64,000 nucleotides of DNA from Diaporthe sp. PMI_573 (Eukaryota > Ascomycota > Sordariomycetes > Diaporthales > Diaporthaceae), in assembly GCA_021399435.1 (NCBI GenBank), contig JAJTUP010000047.1, forward strand, positions 434,001 through 498,000, written 5' to 3'. Below, piece by piece: positions 1-11,280 of this stretch. Position numbers and translations under genes: made by a program. The first letter of the stretch is position 1; each line of letters starts with the position of its first letter. The notes below the pieces were generated by a model. That model ran no database searches. It was not told the origin of the DNA and worked only from the letters and a program-made list of their open reading frames with translations.

Positions 1-514
1 CGCCGGCCATAGGGAGCCATTCTAGCCTTTCATTCAGGCTGATGTTTCCAGAGATTTCACAGGGATATAAATTCTAGGTCAGAAAACGAGCTTAAGAGTA
101 TATTCAAATGAATGCAAAAACTGTGAGATCGGTTCCTGGGCGCTGCTGCTTGCTCAGAGCAGCACAGTACCGAGTACCTTGACTCATCTAGCCGCCGATC
201 TATCTCGTACGCTTTGATGGGATTGGCTGAGATGTTCGAGGAGCTGTTGTCCATGCAAAGAGGCCAAAGTGGGAACTGGCAATCCAAATAAGTAAGTATA
301 TAAGACCAGACACATCTTAAGTGAGTTAGATAAAAGGTCAAAGATCAACCCATTTAAATCAAACCGATTTACTTCAACTGGTATTTAAATCTTGCCCTTT
401 TCAGCCATAGCCATAAGTAAACAGAGCGATATAAAGCCACCGGAAAATATGTTCTATTGTCTCTAGACCTCTATATCAACCTTTTGTCTTAATCAGATCA
501 AATAGGTTAGGGCA
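1..514. other. Non-coding stretch, no gene recognised
   Basis: I see only short open frames without recognisable motifs. Base composition becomes AT-rich towards the dynamin relic that follows. Confidence 0.5.
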
Positions 515-2110
515 AATAGAGTGGGAGACCTAGTAGCTCTTCTTCAGCTGGCCGTTTGTGGAAACCAGTCAACAGGGAAAAGTTTGGTCTTAGAGGCTGT
601 TACAAGATATCCCTTTCCTAGACAGAAGGGGCTATACATACAATTTCCTACCAAGATTATTCTTCGGCATTCCGAGACTTTTAATACACCAATTATAGCG
701 GCCAGTATTTGACCTTATACCTCCCGCAGCCAAGAAGAGATAAGGACGCTATTAGTATATTAAAAGACTGTCTAAAATATATCCAAGCTGCCAATAATTA
801 TCGACAATATTTTAAGATTATTGCAACTTTGAGGATATATAGACAATGAGGGGGCCCTTGTTTTTGCGTCTGATACGCTATATATTGAGATTACTAGTCT
901 AATCGGTCTCTATCTAAGTATCGTGAATCATCTAGGCCTCATTTCTGTCCCCAACAAGGAACAGATATAGAAAGACATAGATTTAGTCTATAACATAGTA
1001 AGGACGTATCTATATAGCTTCCAGACAATTATCCTGGCAGTACTACAAGCTGGTAATAATATAGCAAATTAACCTATTATTAAGCTTGTATAGAAATATA
1101 ACCCTGATAGCTAGCAAACTATAGGGGTTATTATAAAGCTAGATTTAATCAATAAAGATACTAAGGCCAAGCTTGCCCTTGTTGCTAAGAACTAGGATGT
1201 AATTAAATTAAGGTTGAGATTTTTCCTTCTTAAGAATCTAACTCTATTAGAAATTAATAATAGCATCATAAAGAAGATTTAGGCTAGCTGCAAGCTATGC
1301 TTTTTCTCTAGCCCCGTCTAGGCAAGCTAAGGCCTTAATCTAAACCGACTTAGCGTAGAATGGCTTTAAGCATTCTTATAAAGGCTGCTTGATACTTATA
1401 TAGAACGAGAGCTTCTAAAGGTTTCTAAGGAGATTAGAAGAAGCTAAATGCTAACAAGCTAGAATTGAACTCCCTCGGGGAAGCACGCCCAATTGTGGGA
1501 TAGATTCGAGCCTTCTTAATAAAATTAAGCATAAACTTCTATAAACTAATATAGGCGGCACTAGATAGTAGTTATCATAGTACTAACGCTAAAGTTTTCT
1601 CTAATAACAATACATATCGCCTTTACGCTTAGATCCAGGCAGAAAACACTAAGTTTACAACTTTTATACAGGAAAATAGAGAAAGACAGAAAGTAGGCTC
1701 TCTAACTTTAGCATCTAAGGCAGCCAATAAAACAACCTAGCTTATAATGAACCAAGAAGAAATGAGAGAGTAAGTCAAACAAGTCTGTCCAGTTTCCCCA
1801 TTTAGCAGTACTTGCCCTGGCTTTATTATAAAGTTAACAAAATTTAAGGCATACTTTTGCACCTAAGACAGAGAATTGCCAGGAAATTATAATTTGACAC
1901 TTCTTTCCGAGCTATTTTAGAAATAATCCCAACAATGGCGCCATATTAGCTAGTCTTATATTTTCAAGGTAATAAAAATTAGCTCAATATAGGTATACCA
2001 GGCAACTTAGAGGTTAATTACTAAAGATAAACTATGTTATAATATTAGGGCAAGCTAAATATATAGCTTTGTTTGGCCGAAAAGCTTATACTTAAGAAAC
2101 TTAATAAGCT
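515..2110 (+). pseudogene. RIP-degraded dynamin-like large GTPase
   Basis: The start preserves a P-loop region reading LAVCGNQSTGKS followed by LEAVTR and PFP, the hallmark of fungal dynamin/Mx-like GTPases. Further along, broken by stops, are segments matching the same family: a stretch reading ILAVLQAGNNIAN near 1030-1070, KLDLINKD near 1140 (TKPD-like G4 motif), LAKNQDV-like near 1190, a stalk part near 1500-1700 with RAFLIKLS, and RELPGNYN near 1870-1890. Most in-frame stops are TAG or TAA where the family has Gln or Trp, consistent with C-to-T decay. The order of the blocks follows a normal dynamin, so this is a whole gene copy that decayed in place, not a random match. It makes no protein now. 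The 3' limit is approximate. Confidence 0.75.
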
Positions 2111-2254
2111 AATTAACAATAAGTAACAGAGTGCTCTAACCTATAATAACTACTATATAGATAATGTTTAAAAGAACAGGCTATAAAATTAAAGGGTTGC
2201 TATAAGAAAGGCTATTAATATTATTGTTAAACGGAAACGCTCGTGTAGGCACTG

Positions 2255-2302
2255 CACGTAGGGAGTTACCCTAGACTTCACGTAAGGAGTTACCCTAGAC
2301 TT
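2255..2302. repeat. 24-bp tandem duplication
   Basis: Two adjacent 24-bp units (2255-2278 and 2279-2302) differ at one base (G versus A). They sit at the junction between the AT-rich relic and a short GC-richer segment. No function is apparent. Confidence 0.8.
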
Positions 2303-3062
2303 AGTGCTAGTGGCGTGCGCGGCGGCAGATGAGTTTGGTGGCCGTGAGCCGATTTTTTGGGCTGTTTTAAGACCCTAACTTCGAACCTCTGCATTCCCCT
2401 TATTTCTTACCCAAAAAGCATGTAATCTAGTTTGTTAGATAGCCTGATTTCTGAAGTTTATCTGTATTTAGTTTGGTTACTATCAGGGTTAGGGTTGGCT
2501 AGTTATTCATGGCTGAAGAGAGTGGGTCTGGGGGCCGAATTTTCCGGCCTCGCCATTCCTACACCAGAGCCACCCGCAGCGTGCCAAGGGTTGAGACAAT
2601 GTCGGAGGGTGTGTGAGGAGGGCTGACAGAAGCCCACTCGAATTCAATACAAAGTTGTCCGAACCACTCTCAAGCGTCCCAACAAGACCTCAGTGCACCT
2701 TACTGCTACCTGACCCATTCGATCCACTAACCTTCAGAATTATAATATAGCACAATTAAAATAGTAAACTATATATTAGTAATTATTTAGACAACATTAA
2801 TTAATTTATCTCAGCCATTAAGTCAAGAATTATAGTAGATATAGACAAGTAAGCCTGTAAGGAGCTATTAATATAGCTACATGCTTACTATAAGGTACGC
2901 GCCTAAGGACTATAAAGGTATTGGGACAAGATTTTTTTAAATCAAGTTTAGGTTACAATGAAGACTTTTATTAATAATGTTACGAGACAAGTTATTAAAT
3001 ATTATCTTATATCACCCTTGTCTCGTACCTTCTGTCTAAACTCAGTCTCCCTTCTCCAGAGT
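2303..3062. other. Intergenic, AT-rich from about 2730
   Basis: 2303-2720 has normal composition but no convincing gene. From about 2730 the DNA is AT-rich and lacks readable coding sequence. Confidence 0.5.
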
Positions 3063-3065
3063 TCT

Positions 3066-3240
3066 AAAACTACACTATAACTACAAACTACAATACTACA
3101 AAACTACATTACTACAATATTACAAAACTACAAAACTACAAATGTATAAAACTACAAACTACAAAACTACAAAATCTTTATACTACATTACTACATTTAT
3201 ATAGTATAAATGTAATAATGTAGTAGTACTACTACATTAC
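3066..3240. repeat. CTACAAA minisatellite with hairpin, copy 1
   Basis: An irregular array of CTACAAA / CTACATTA units runs into an inverted repeat: 19-bp arms at about 3184-3202 and 3206-3224 around a 3-base loop, with one G-to-A mismatch in the right arm. The same arrangement recurs at 3716-3836. Confidence 0.8.
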
Positions 3241-3715
3241 TACATTACTACATTTATATATAATAAAAAAAATATATAATAAAATAAAAAATCAATAGAT
3301 TAATAGATAAATATATTAATAAGTTAATATTTTATTTATTTTTGTTTTAAATTTAAATTAAGCATATTTAGTATATAGATTAAAAGAATTAAATGTTAAA
3401 TATTATATTTTCTATAGACTATATATTTTACTATTTGTAGATTATTTCTATTATAATTATATACTTTAGTTAAACTTATATATATTTAATATATTATCTT
3501 TTATTAATATTTTGTTTAAAATAAGCTTAGGTAGCGAAATATATTTGTAAAAGTTTTATCTATAGTGTAAAGATTTTTTATAGATTGAGTCTTTAAGTGA
3601 TATTTATAAAAAATATATGGTTTTATAGAGACAAATTAGCTCTATAATATATATTATTTAGAATTCTTTTTATTTACATAAGTTGTATATATGTATAAAA
3701 TTTGTAGTTTTATAC
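3241..3715. other. AT-rich spacer between two palindromic arrays
   Basis: Very AT-rich, no coding signal. It is bracketed by two copies of the same CTACAAA array in direct orientation. Confidence 0.6.
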
Positions 3716-3836
3716 AAAAACTACAAACTACAAAACTACAAAACTACAAACTACAAAACTACAAAACCCTTTAACTACATTACTACATTTATACAGTATA
3801 AATGTAGTAATGTAGTAGTATTACTACAATGTATCA
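3716..3836. repeat. CTACAAA minisatellite with hairpin, copy 2
   Basis: A second copy of the array seen at 3066-3240. The hairpin arms here are perfect (3775-3793 against 3797-3815, loop CAG), so this copy is better preserved than copy 1. Confidence 0.85.
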
Positions 3837-3954
3837 AATTCTGTCACAACTCTGCCCTTCTCTCAGATAAAAAACTCATCTAAATTAGATCTAAGACCGA
3901 GCAGCAGATTTACTGCCACGACAGCCTCTCTCAGGTTACATCGAGTCTAAGGTA

Positions 3955-4047
3955 TGTTAAACAGTGTCCTGAAAATATAAGTTGTTCTTACTAGCTTGTA
4001 AGTGCAGCGCGTTGCTTTTGCAGCTAGTATAGCGGCTATTTTCTCAA
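3955..4047. mobile_element. 93-bp short mobile element, copy 1 (7-bp TSD)
   Basis: A 93-bp sequence starting TGTTAAACAG and ending TTTTCTCAA is identical to 25995-26087. It is flanked by the direct repeat TAAGGTA at 3948-3954 and 4048-4054; the other copy is flanked by a different 7-mer repeated in the same way. That is the mark of insertion with target-site duplication. The middle holds the inverted pair TACTAGCT...AGCTAGTA and could fold into a hairpin. I see no coding capacity and no clear terminal inverted repeats. It may be a MITE, a SINE-like element or an introner-like element. Confidence 0.85.
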
Positions 4048-4054
4048 TAAGGTA

Positions 4055-5309
4055 AAGCCTGGCAGAGTTAGAAAAGCTTCCGGAATAAATTCTCGGGTGG
4101 CATACCTACATCTATCATCTCTTATTGTTTCACTATAAGTTGAGCTGTTTCATCAGCTGACTCGATCCAGACTGTTGGGGATCGACTTCACGTCTCTCTT
4201 ATTTGCCCTGCTCTTAATATTTAGTCTTTCATCCCTAGGATCTGGTTTTCCCGCGCGGTTTTCCCAGCTTCTTGACGTGAATACGGAGGGGTTTGAAATA
4301 GGATATGCGATTTATTTGTGTAATGCCACTGGGAACATAATGTGTATTGGTGTTTTTTGATATAAATACCAATAACTTCTCATTGTTATTATATCGTAGC
4401 AAGATCTTTATTGGTTCCCGTGTCAATGCTTTGTGTTAGATATTTAATTACTGAGGTCACAATATATTCCAATATCAAGGGCTCGACGAAAGTATCCAGC
4501 GCCTTTAGACAATATCGAAGCTAGGCATTTGAATCAGGACATATAGTCAGTTGAAATTTGAGAATTTTCCGACAGCTTTGGCTAAGGTGGATAGATGGGC
4601 AGCCAAAGAAAGTTGGAGAAATTTATTAAAGTTGGCTAGCTTGAAATAGTTTCATTTTCACCCCCACAGTATCTACTATTAGTGTTCAGTAAGGGGGGAG
4701 TAGTTACCAGTTTAATAATTCATTCTCTTAGCTTCTATTTCTTTCCAACTAGGGGATATATAAGGGTAGATATTTTGACAGAGGATAGCTTACCTAAAGC
4801 TGAAGGATAGCCAGAAAACAGCTAACTATACAGGAGATCTACTCAGGCTTTAAACCTTTCAGAGTTTATCAGTCTTTAGTCGTTTAAAGAAGCATATAAA
4901 ATAGCATTCTCTTAAACTTTCCACTTAGGCCACAGTCTCTGGCGTATTTTCCCTACCCAAGCCTAGCACGTTTATATAAAGGCATTAAGGAGAGACAAAT
5001 TTCATAGCATTGAAGCAAAATTCGAATGGCTCGACGATGTCGATAAGCTCTAAACGGGCGACGGCGATTAGTGATCACTTAGTGATGCAGGTGCCGGTCG
5101 ATTCGGTTCCTTTTTTGTAAAAAAGAAGATAACTAATTAAACCTAAAAAAGAAGTTAGGTATCTAAGTACGATATTCTCCCGTTGTAGCCATACTAGCCA
5201 GAAAAGTCTCAAAACCGCACTAGCAACGAAGTCGCGCTATGAGTTGCCCAGCGTGATCCAACCCCACGAGGGCCAGCCTAAAGGAACTCCGCGGAAAGAG
5301 TCTGCGAAT
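4055..5309. other. Intergenic, no gene recognised
   Basis: Composition is mixed. A short frame at 4175-4360 has a hydrophobic start but begins with TTG and lacks supporting context, so I do not call it. Confidence 0.5.
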
Positions 5310-5843
5310 ATGTACAAGAGGAACACACGGCAACTGACTTGCCTTAGTCAGAGGCTCGCTGGCGACAATCCAACCAGAACATTCGCCGATAACTGCGAGA
5401 AAACTATGCCAGATTGGATAACACTGCTCCGCGAGACTACATTACCTTGTACTATCGTGAGCTCAGCTCCCCTTATTACCAACGCCTTTAAAGTTGTGGA
5501 TAGAGTTATATCCACGCGGGAAAGCACGAACCTGCTCAGGAGATTAGCGTATTTCCAACTAATGAGACTGTTTAGATCTCTCGAAGCTATTATAGAATCT
5601 GAGGGGAAGGGACTAAATTATGCCTCTAGTTCTAGTCACACAAGGATTGCCATGGATATATATATTGGCGCCCAAGAATGGCCGAGACAACCTAGTTTGA
5701 GGAGGAAAATAACCGAACAGCGCAGGCAGATGGGCGAGCGCATAGTGGCGATGTCAGGACAATCAGCTTTCTTTCTTCTGGTTTATTCAGACGCAGCTGA
5801 GGCAATACTGTACGTGGGATACCCTGCCTATATTCAGTACTAA
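5310..5843 (+). CDS. Orphan hypothetical protein, 177 aa
   Basis: This is an uninterrupted frame of normal composition in otherwise decayed DNA. The frame is open upstream to 5244 but the first in-frame ATG is 5310, chosen here as start. The protein is soluble-looking and basic, with an Arg/Leu-rich middle (LLRRLAYFQLMRLF), an HTRIAMDIY stretch and a basic run SLRRKITEQRRQ before a hydrophobic tail region. I do not recognise a named domain and assign no function. The internal pattern looks conserved-protein-like rather than random. It could be an exon of a longer gene whose 5' part is missed. Confidence 0.45.
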   Translation: MYKRNTRQLTCLSQRLAGDNPTRTFADNCEKTMPDWITLLRETTLPCTIVSSAPLITNAFKVVDRVISTRESTNLLRRLAYFQLMRLFRSLEAIIESEGKGLNYASSSSHTRIAMDIYIGAQEWPRQPSLRRKITEQRRQMGERIVAMSGQSAFFLLVYSDAAEAILYVGYPAYIQY

Positions 5844-6566
5844 TTATTTGTCTTAGAAAAAACCTCGAAACGAGTAGCAAAACACTGCAGAGAGTAGCAA
5901 CCGAAGTCCAGCAGGCCTGCCCTAAACAGCTTGTCCCTATTTGCTATCATCTCACGAAAATGTTTGAATCTGCAGCGCGACAGAGACGTCCCTTAGACAT
6001 AAAGAATATTTCTACCCGAATAAATAAAGCTTTAATGATTTAGAATGCTAGTAACTAAGGTTAGGCGAATATATCGACGGCCGAAAATTAGCCTTTATGG
6101 TAAAACAGCTTAGATAATAACTTATCTCTTCCTTCGCCTCTTTTTAACATCATTCCTTAGTGCTTTACTAAATGTGCGATGCAATGCAGTTGTGGCTTAG
6201 AGAAGCTACGAACCAACAACCACAGCATGTCCAAGACCCAAAATGGAAATTTGGACCGTGTTTGCTTTGCAGGGGACGACCTTGCTGCTCATCATCGATA
6301 TTTGGATGAAAAGGGAGTCTCCAGCATCTCCTCTGAATCTCACTCTCCACCTATCCAGACCGCCAACGCTCCTCCTTTCGTCGATATTCTGTGACCTCCA
6401 GCTGGCAACATGAGCGACGGCAACAATCCGCTGTGTGCGATAGACTTTGATTGCCCAAGGACAGTGGCACTTAGTTCTCAAAAGAGACGAAGCCTGTCAC
6501 AAGCAGAATCCGAGAAGAAGGGTTGGAGCGGCACCTCCGTGGTTCATCAGGACCAGTAACGCATTG

Positions 6567-7591
6567 ATGCGAGATTGCAACGCAAATACTCGGTGAGCCA
6601 TCCTGGCCGATCATGTCCATTCTTAGACTGATCAATTATCTCAGACTGACAGCTCCGCACTACCTTTGGAAGGATATCCTTGGGTTCCTGATCCACCCTG
6701 ATATATCTACGCGGGCCCACGACCTGAAGACCGCGGATGTGGCCACAGGAAATGGGTAAGAAAGAATGTGTCCGGAGATAACGATGACTGACCAGCTGCA
6801 TCATTTGGCTACACGACATCGCCCGTGGTAAGCAGGCATCTGTCGAGCTACATGAATTCGATATCAGCCTGGACCAGGTCGGACCGAAACCCTGGTTGCC
6901 CTCGAACATACATATGCACACCTGGGATATCTTTGAGGAGCCACCAAAGGAGTACGTAGGCTACTTTGATGTAGTCCACGTTCGATTGATTACCGTGGTG
7001 GTGAAGATCAACGATCCACACCCGGTGCTTGCAAATTTAACCAAGATACTGAGTATGGACGTCCCATACACATTGTATCAACGTCGAGACTGACTCCTCA
7101 TAGGGCCGGGTGGCTATCTGCAATGGGACGAAGCAGACACCATTGGCTGCTCGATCAAGACTGTCCCAGGCGTTACGGCCGAGAATCTGGATAGTTTGTT
7201 CTCTCAGCTCAAAGGCGGCGACACGTAAGTCTACGTGTAAGAAGGTACTGGATTTGACAGAGATACTGATTCGATACTTTCAGTTGGAAATATCATCTCA
7301 CCGAGATCTTGGGCCAAACGTACTCGGGCTCTCTGCTCTACACATATGAGTACGGACTGGGAATGGCACGTTTTTGGAATGATTTGTGAGTATTTTCGCG
7401 AAAGCCATGCGCCAACTTCGACTGACGCGGAGTGCTTATGTAGGTATGTCAATACCTGGAAGGAATTCGCAGACAAAATATTGAAAACACCCGAGTCATC
7501 TCAAGCTCTCGAGCAAAGAGGTATGGGCGAGGCAAGAGAGGGGGCTGCGATTATGGTTCCAAAACTAGTCTGGGTCGCACAGAAACTGTAG
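6567..7591 (+). CDS. LaeA/UMTA-like SAM-dependent methyltransferase
   Basis: Exons inferred at 6567-6592, 6645-6755, 6796-7052, 7104-7224, 7284-7385 and 7444-7591; they join to 765 nt (254 aa) with no stop. The family (fungal UMTA/LaeA-like methyltransferases) is recognised by HYLWKDILGFLIHP, the SAM-binding segment DVATGNG, WLHDIARG, the partner motif FDVVHVRL and the post-motif RPGGYLQWDE. All introns have GT...AG ends. The 40-bp second intron is short, and it leaves two extra residues in the SAM motif compared with typical members. The ATG at 6567 gives a short N-terminus; the frame is open back to 6444, so an upstream exon may be missing or lost. Such enzymes act in the cytosol or nucleus and often sit near secondary-metabolism loci; the substrate is unknown. 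Confidence 0.65.
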
Positions 7592-7848
7592 GATCTAGCC
7601 TGGGTGAGATCTTTGTTGAGGCGGCCTTGGCGCCTTATTTTTCTTGAAGCAGGTGTGACGGTTCAAACCTTCAACACTTCGTACGAAGAGTCTGATTTGT
7701 TCGGAGACGTGGAGATCTTCGAGGGAAAGGTAATATCACTAGCCAGTTGCGATGTTGGTTTGGTTCACGGTCATATCTCAATGAGGTCGTCAGGTTCGCT
7801 TTGCACGACAATGCCATACCAGACCACTTGCTCCTCCACCCTCGTGAG

Positions 7849-8241
7849 CTACCATGTACAGCCAAGGCTGTCCCGAATCTCCTGAATAGCCCGCATGTCG
7901 CATTCCGCTGATGATCGATCATATTGACGTCCAAACCCATTAATAGGCCCCTTCCACCCAGTGACTAATCCACCCTTGGTGAGACTGTTGCCTAATGGGG
8001 CGCACGAGTCAAGGTCGATCAAAACAGCCTGTCCTGTATTGTCGAACATAATGTTTGACGGGCTGATATCGTTGTGCGCCAAGCCTATCGAGTGTAGGTG
8101 CTTCGCTGCTGCTTCAATCTGATCCATACAGTCGACGCGCTGCTGAGAAGTAAACTCTTCTTGTGTCTCACGCTGAAGATAATCATACAATGACTCGCTA
8201 TATCTCCTTAGTGCCAGGCGCACAATCCGGCCGTCTTCCAC
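7849..8241 (-). pseudogene. Protein-kinase-like C-terminal fragment
   Basis: The frame starts right after a splice acceptor (TTTATAG) and encodes the C-lobe of a fungal protein-kinase-like protein. It has a catalytic-loop segment HNDISPSNIMF (HND in place of HRD) and LIDLDSC in place of DFG. It ends in a normal stop. I cannot find the N-lobe: upstream 8242-8640 gives no exon with a glycine loop or the VAIK lysine. It is either a truncated gene or a gene whose first exons I failed to recognise. Confidence 0.55.
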
Positions 8242-10242
8242 CTATAAATGAGGATCGATAGATAGATGAAAGGAAGGAAATCAGACGGTGTACCGTCTGA
8301 CCCTAGAGACCTATTACACCACCTTCTTAGACACTCGAAATTCCACTAAAATCCTCAACTGTTAAAATGTTCTAATTCATTCAGTTTTGTAAGTCATAAA
8401 TATCTATAATCTCTATATGAGGAGCAATGCCTCTGGGATACATGGTGAGGATCGACCGTGGCTGCGATGCTGAGTAAGAGAGCTGCATAGGAATATAGGA
8501 ATTTTGATGGGAAGAAGTGAAGCGATCTACGAACGGAGATTCGCTGATTCCGGTGTAAATCATGGCGACGCCACAACAAATCGACCGACACCTCGCATAG
8601 CGTCCAACCGCTCCTGGCGCTGGTCCCCTTTCTTTCAACCCTGAAGCCTGCAGCGAGAACGATACTTCCCCATGGGGTCTGGCCGGGGGAGGAGGCCGGA
8701 CCAGTCAGATATCAGAATGGTTGGGCCCAAGCTACCGGGACAGAGCCCCGCCCAACGACCCGGCCCCATCCGTTGCTCAACCCCTCTGCGCTAGTAACTG
8801 TCCGCTGGCTAGACTCCGTCCCGTATCCCCTGATGTAACTGCAGAATCTGTTACAGAACATGAAGATAGGCTAAAGAACGCGAAGAATAATGGCCAAGAG
8901 ATCTTAGCATAAAGCAACTGTCTCTGTTATAGGACATTGCCAGTCATCTTCCCACCATAAGCAAACAACTCAGCCCAACAAAGAACCCTCCATTCTCTAA
9001 GCTCTTCTTCATGCCGACACGTATACTATCTGTCTGTGCTGGATGTTCACCCAGAGTCTCCCACCAGGTTCTGCCGTTAGGAGGCGTTCTAGCGTCCCGT
9101 TTCGGTACTCAGATCTCCTGAACGGGATGACCTTATCCCAGTACGTCTCTACATGGCGTGAGCCGAGTTTGAGCTTCATCTGAAATCACATCAGCCCCAT
9201 TAAGCTAACCTAGGACTCCGAGCCCTCCAACGAGCATAACATACACCCCTCATCCCCAGGTATCGTATATCACCCAGCGAAGGGTGTGGCAGGTTTTTCT
9301 CTGCATCTTGTACCGAATGGTAGACCGACGCGACCAATATCATCCAATCCGGAAGCCGTATGGTCGCCGGGGTCAAGTCCGGAGACAGCCCAGGTTGGCC
9401 AACAATTCGTTCATGTAGTATATGCAATATCCTCGATTTGAGCTTCCGCCTCGTGTTCGGTAGGGTTGTAGCCTCGAGAATTCGTCCTGGGTATCATTGG
9501 GCTACCTACCTTGCAGTAATGGAAAATGGTAGCGCCGCATGTAAAACCCACCAAGTTGGCTTATACAGATTTCAGCTAATTTTGAAGCCATTCCAAAACC
9601 GTCTACTCTTACATGTAGAAAAATGGCTGGAGTCTCTTTTTCTTCTTCTTTTCCTAGGGCTGTATTAATCTAGGCCTCTGAATTTCATACCTGTGACGAT
9701 GCATATCGTTTTCTTAGGAAAACATGTACTTATTCATCAAGAGTCCATGACTGGGGCCTTGCTGGAACTTGCTGCTGCACCGATTGGCGATAGACGACTA
9801 TATAGATGCCCTGAAAATGGTACTCTCCTCGCCGAGACCCTGGACGATACTAGAGTCCTTGTCGTCTACTTTCAACTACCCATTGCAGAATACGAATAGT
9901 GGTACGCCACTATAACTAATGGTCTAGCATACCTAGTTCTGATATAAATGGCGATCGACGTCCTCAAGCACGGTTAGCACAGTGCATCGCCGGAACCTAC
10001 CATCCGGGGCCTGAAGTGGCTTGGCTAGATAGTTCGGCCAGGTCTTAAATGAAGGTCACCTTTTCCTTTGCTCTATATATGATCCTTTTCGCCGTGAGTG
10101 CACATTTCTCGTCTTTGGTTATCGGTTCGAGAGCTGCATCATCTAGATCCATCATTCTCTACCATTCTTCACAAGTGGGCTAAGACATCCGCCACCAGTC
10201 CTCTTCAGTACGCTGAACTGCCCGTTATTATCAAAAGCCAAC
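8242..10242. other. Intergenic, no gene recognised
   Basis: Composition is normal but frames are short and carry no known motifs. A small inverted repeat, TCAGACGGT/ACCGTCTGA with a 2-base centre, lies at 8281-8300. Confidence 0.5.
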
Positions 10243-11280
10243 ATGGCCGGGAGCGATTCAGACCCGAACTTTCCTCCCTTACCCACCTCTATGATCATCG
10301 CCGCCATGTTCGGCATAACCTGCATCAATTGCGGAGAGATCTTCTTCCTCATCTTTTACACCTTCAAACGTTACACCGGCCTATATTTCTGGAGTATGAT
10401 CGCTGCTGTCGTAGGCACTTTCGTCGAAGCAATATCCAATCTGTTTCGGCTTTATAATGTCGGTCCTAATATGCTGATGGCCGTCCTCTTAGCCGTCGGC
10501 TGGTGGGGCGAGGTTACGGGTCAATCACTGGTCTTATACTCCCGGCTGCATCTCATCGTTTCCGATCAAAGGAAAATCCGCTTGGTTCTCATTATGATTA
10601 TCACCAACTTCGTCGTTGTGCAGATCCCCAATGTTGTTCTTTGGTTGGGTTGGAACATGAATCTTAGTGGTTTTGTCCCTGGGTTCAACGTCTTTGAACG
10701 GGTGCAGCTGGTAATATTCGCCGTGCAAGAGTTTATTATTTCCGGCCTTTACATATGGGAGGTCGGACACGGCCTGAAACCCACCATCGCCCTCAAAGGC
10801 GGCGAGGCGCGGGCCGTCGTCCGGGAGCTCGTCGTTATCAATACCATCGTGATCCTCCTCGACATCAGTCTTATCGTCACCGTGTATACCGGCCATCTCG
10901 ACATCCAAATCGCATACCAACCTCTTGTTTACAGCACCAAGCTCAAGCTGGAGTTCCTCGTCCTCAACAAGCTGGTCGCCCTTATGAAGCCACAAGACAG
11001 CAACAGGATGTACCCGCATAACCCACGAGGTACACATCTATATGCGGTCGGGTCTAGCTCAGATCCGATTGAAATGCAACCAAGGAGGCGTGTAAGGCCG
11101 ACCACCGAGTGCCAAAGGCCACTTCCTGGCCACAACTCTGACGAAAATATCCTCATTATGGATCATGCTGGAAAGGTGGAAACATCGATTCACGGTAACA
11201 ACTCGAACGTTTCTGGATACCTGTCAGCGGAAGATCAGGGTATTATGAAGACCGTGGAAGTAAAACAGACACTGGATTAG
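10243..11280 (+). CDS. Seven-helix membrane protein, DUF7703-like
   Basis: This is an intact 345-aa intronless frame. About seven hydrophobic segments occupy residues 15-255, starting with MIIAAMFGITCINCGEIFF. Characteristic stretches are WGEVTGQSLVLYSRLHL around residue 90 and SGLYIWEVGH around 170, followed by YSTKLKLEFLVLNKL before a hydrophilic C-terminal tail of about 90 residues. This pattern fits a fungal family of integral membrane proteins of unknown function (DUF7703). The plasma membrane is the likely site. The start is supported by an ATG in good context (AACATGGCC) after a long leader. No RIP damage is seen, so it is probably functional. Its neighbours are relics and give no functional clue. 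Confidence 0.8.
   Translation: MAGSDSDPNFPPLPTSMIIAAMFGITCINCGEIFFLIFYTFKRYTGLYFWSMIAAVVGTFVEAISNLFRLYNVGPNMLMAVLLAVGWWGEVTGQSLVLYSRLHLIVSDQRKIRLVLIMIITNFVVVQIPNVVLWLGWNMNLSGFVPGFNVFERVQLVIFAVQEFIISGLYIWEVGHGLKPTIALKGGEARAVVRELVVINTIVILLDISLIVTVYTGHLDIQIAYQPLVYSTKLKLEFLVLNKLVALMKPQDSNRMYPHNPRGTHLYAVGSSSDPIEMQPRRRVRPTTECQRPLPGHNSDENILIMDHAGKVETSIHGNNSNVSGYLSAEDQGIMKTVEVKQTLD

Noticed and set aside
4175..4360. Small secreted protein candidate with a hydrophobic N-terminus
   Set aside because: The frame starts with TTG, lacks a good ATG, overlaps a frame on the other strand and shows no family text.
8281..8300. Inverted repeat TCAGACGGT/ACCGTCTGA as an operator or terminator
   Set aside because: Arms are only 9 bp, it occurs once, and no gene start or stop next to it is certain.
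10534..11037. Long minus-strand frame under the membrane protein gene
   Set aside because: It is antisense to the clearly coding seven-helix protein and reads as acidic low-complexity text, a shadow.
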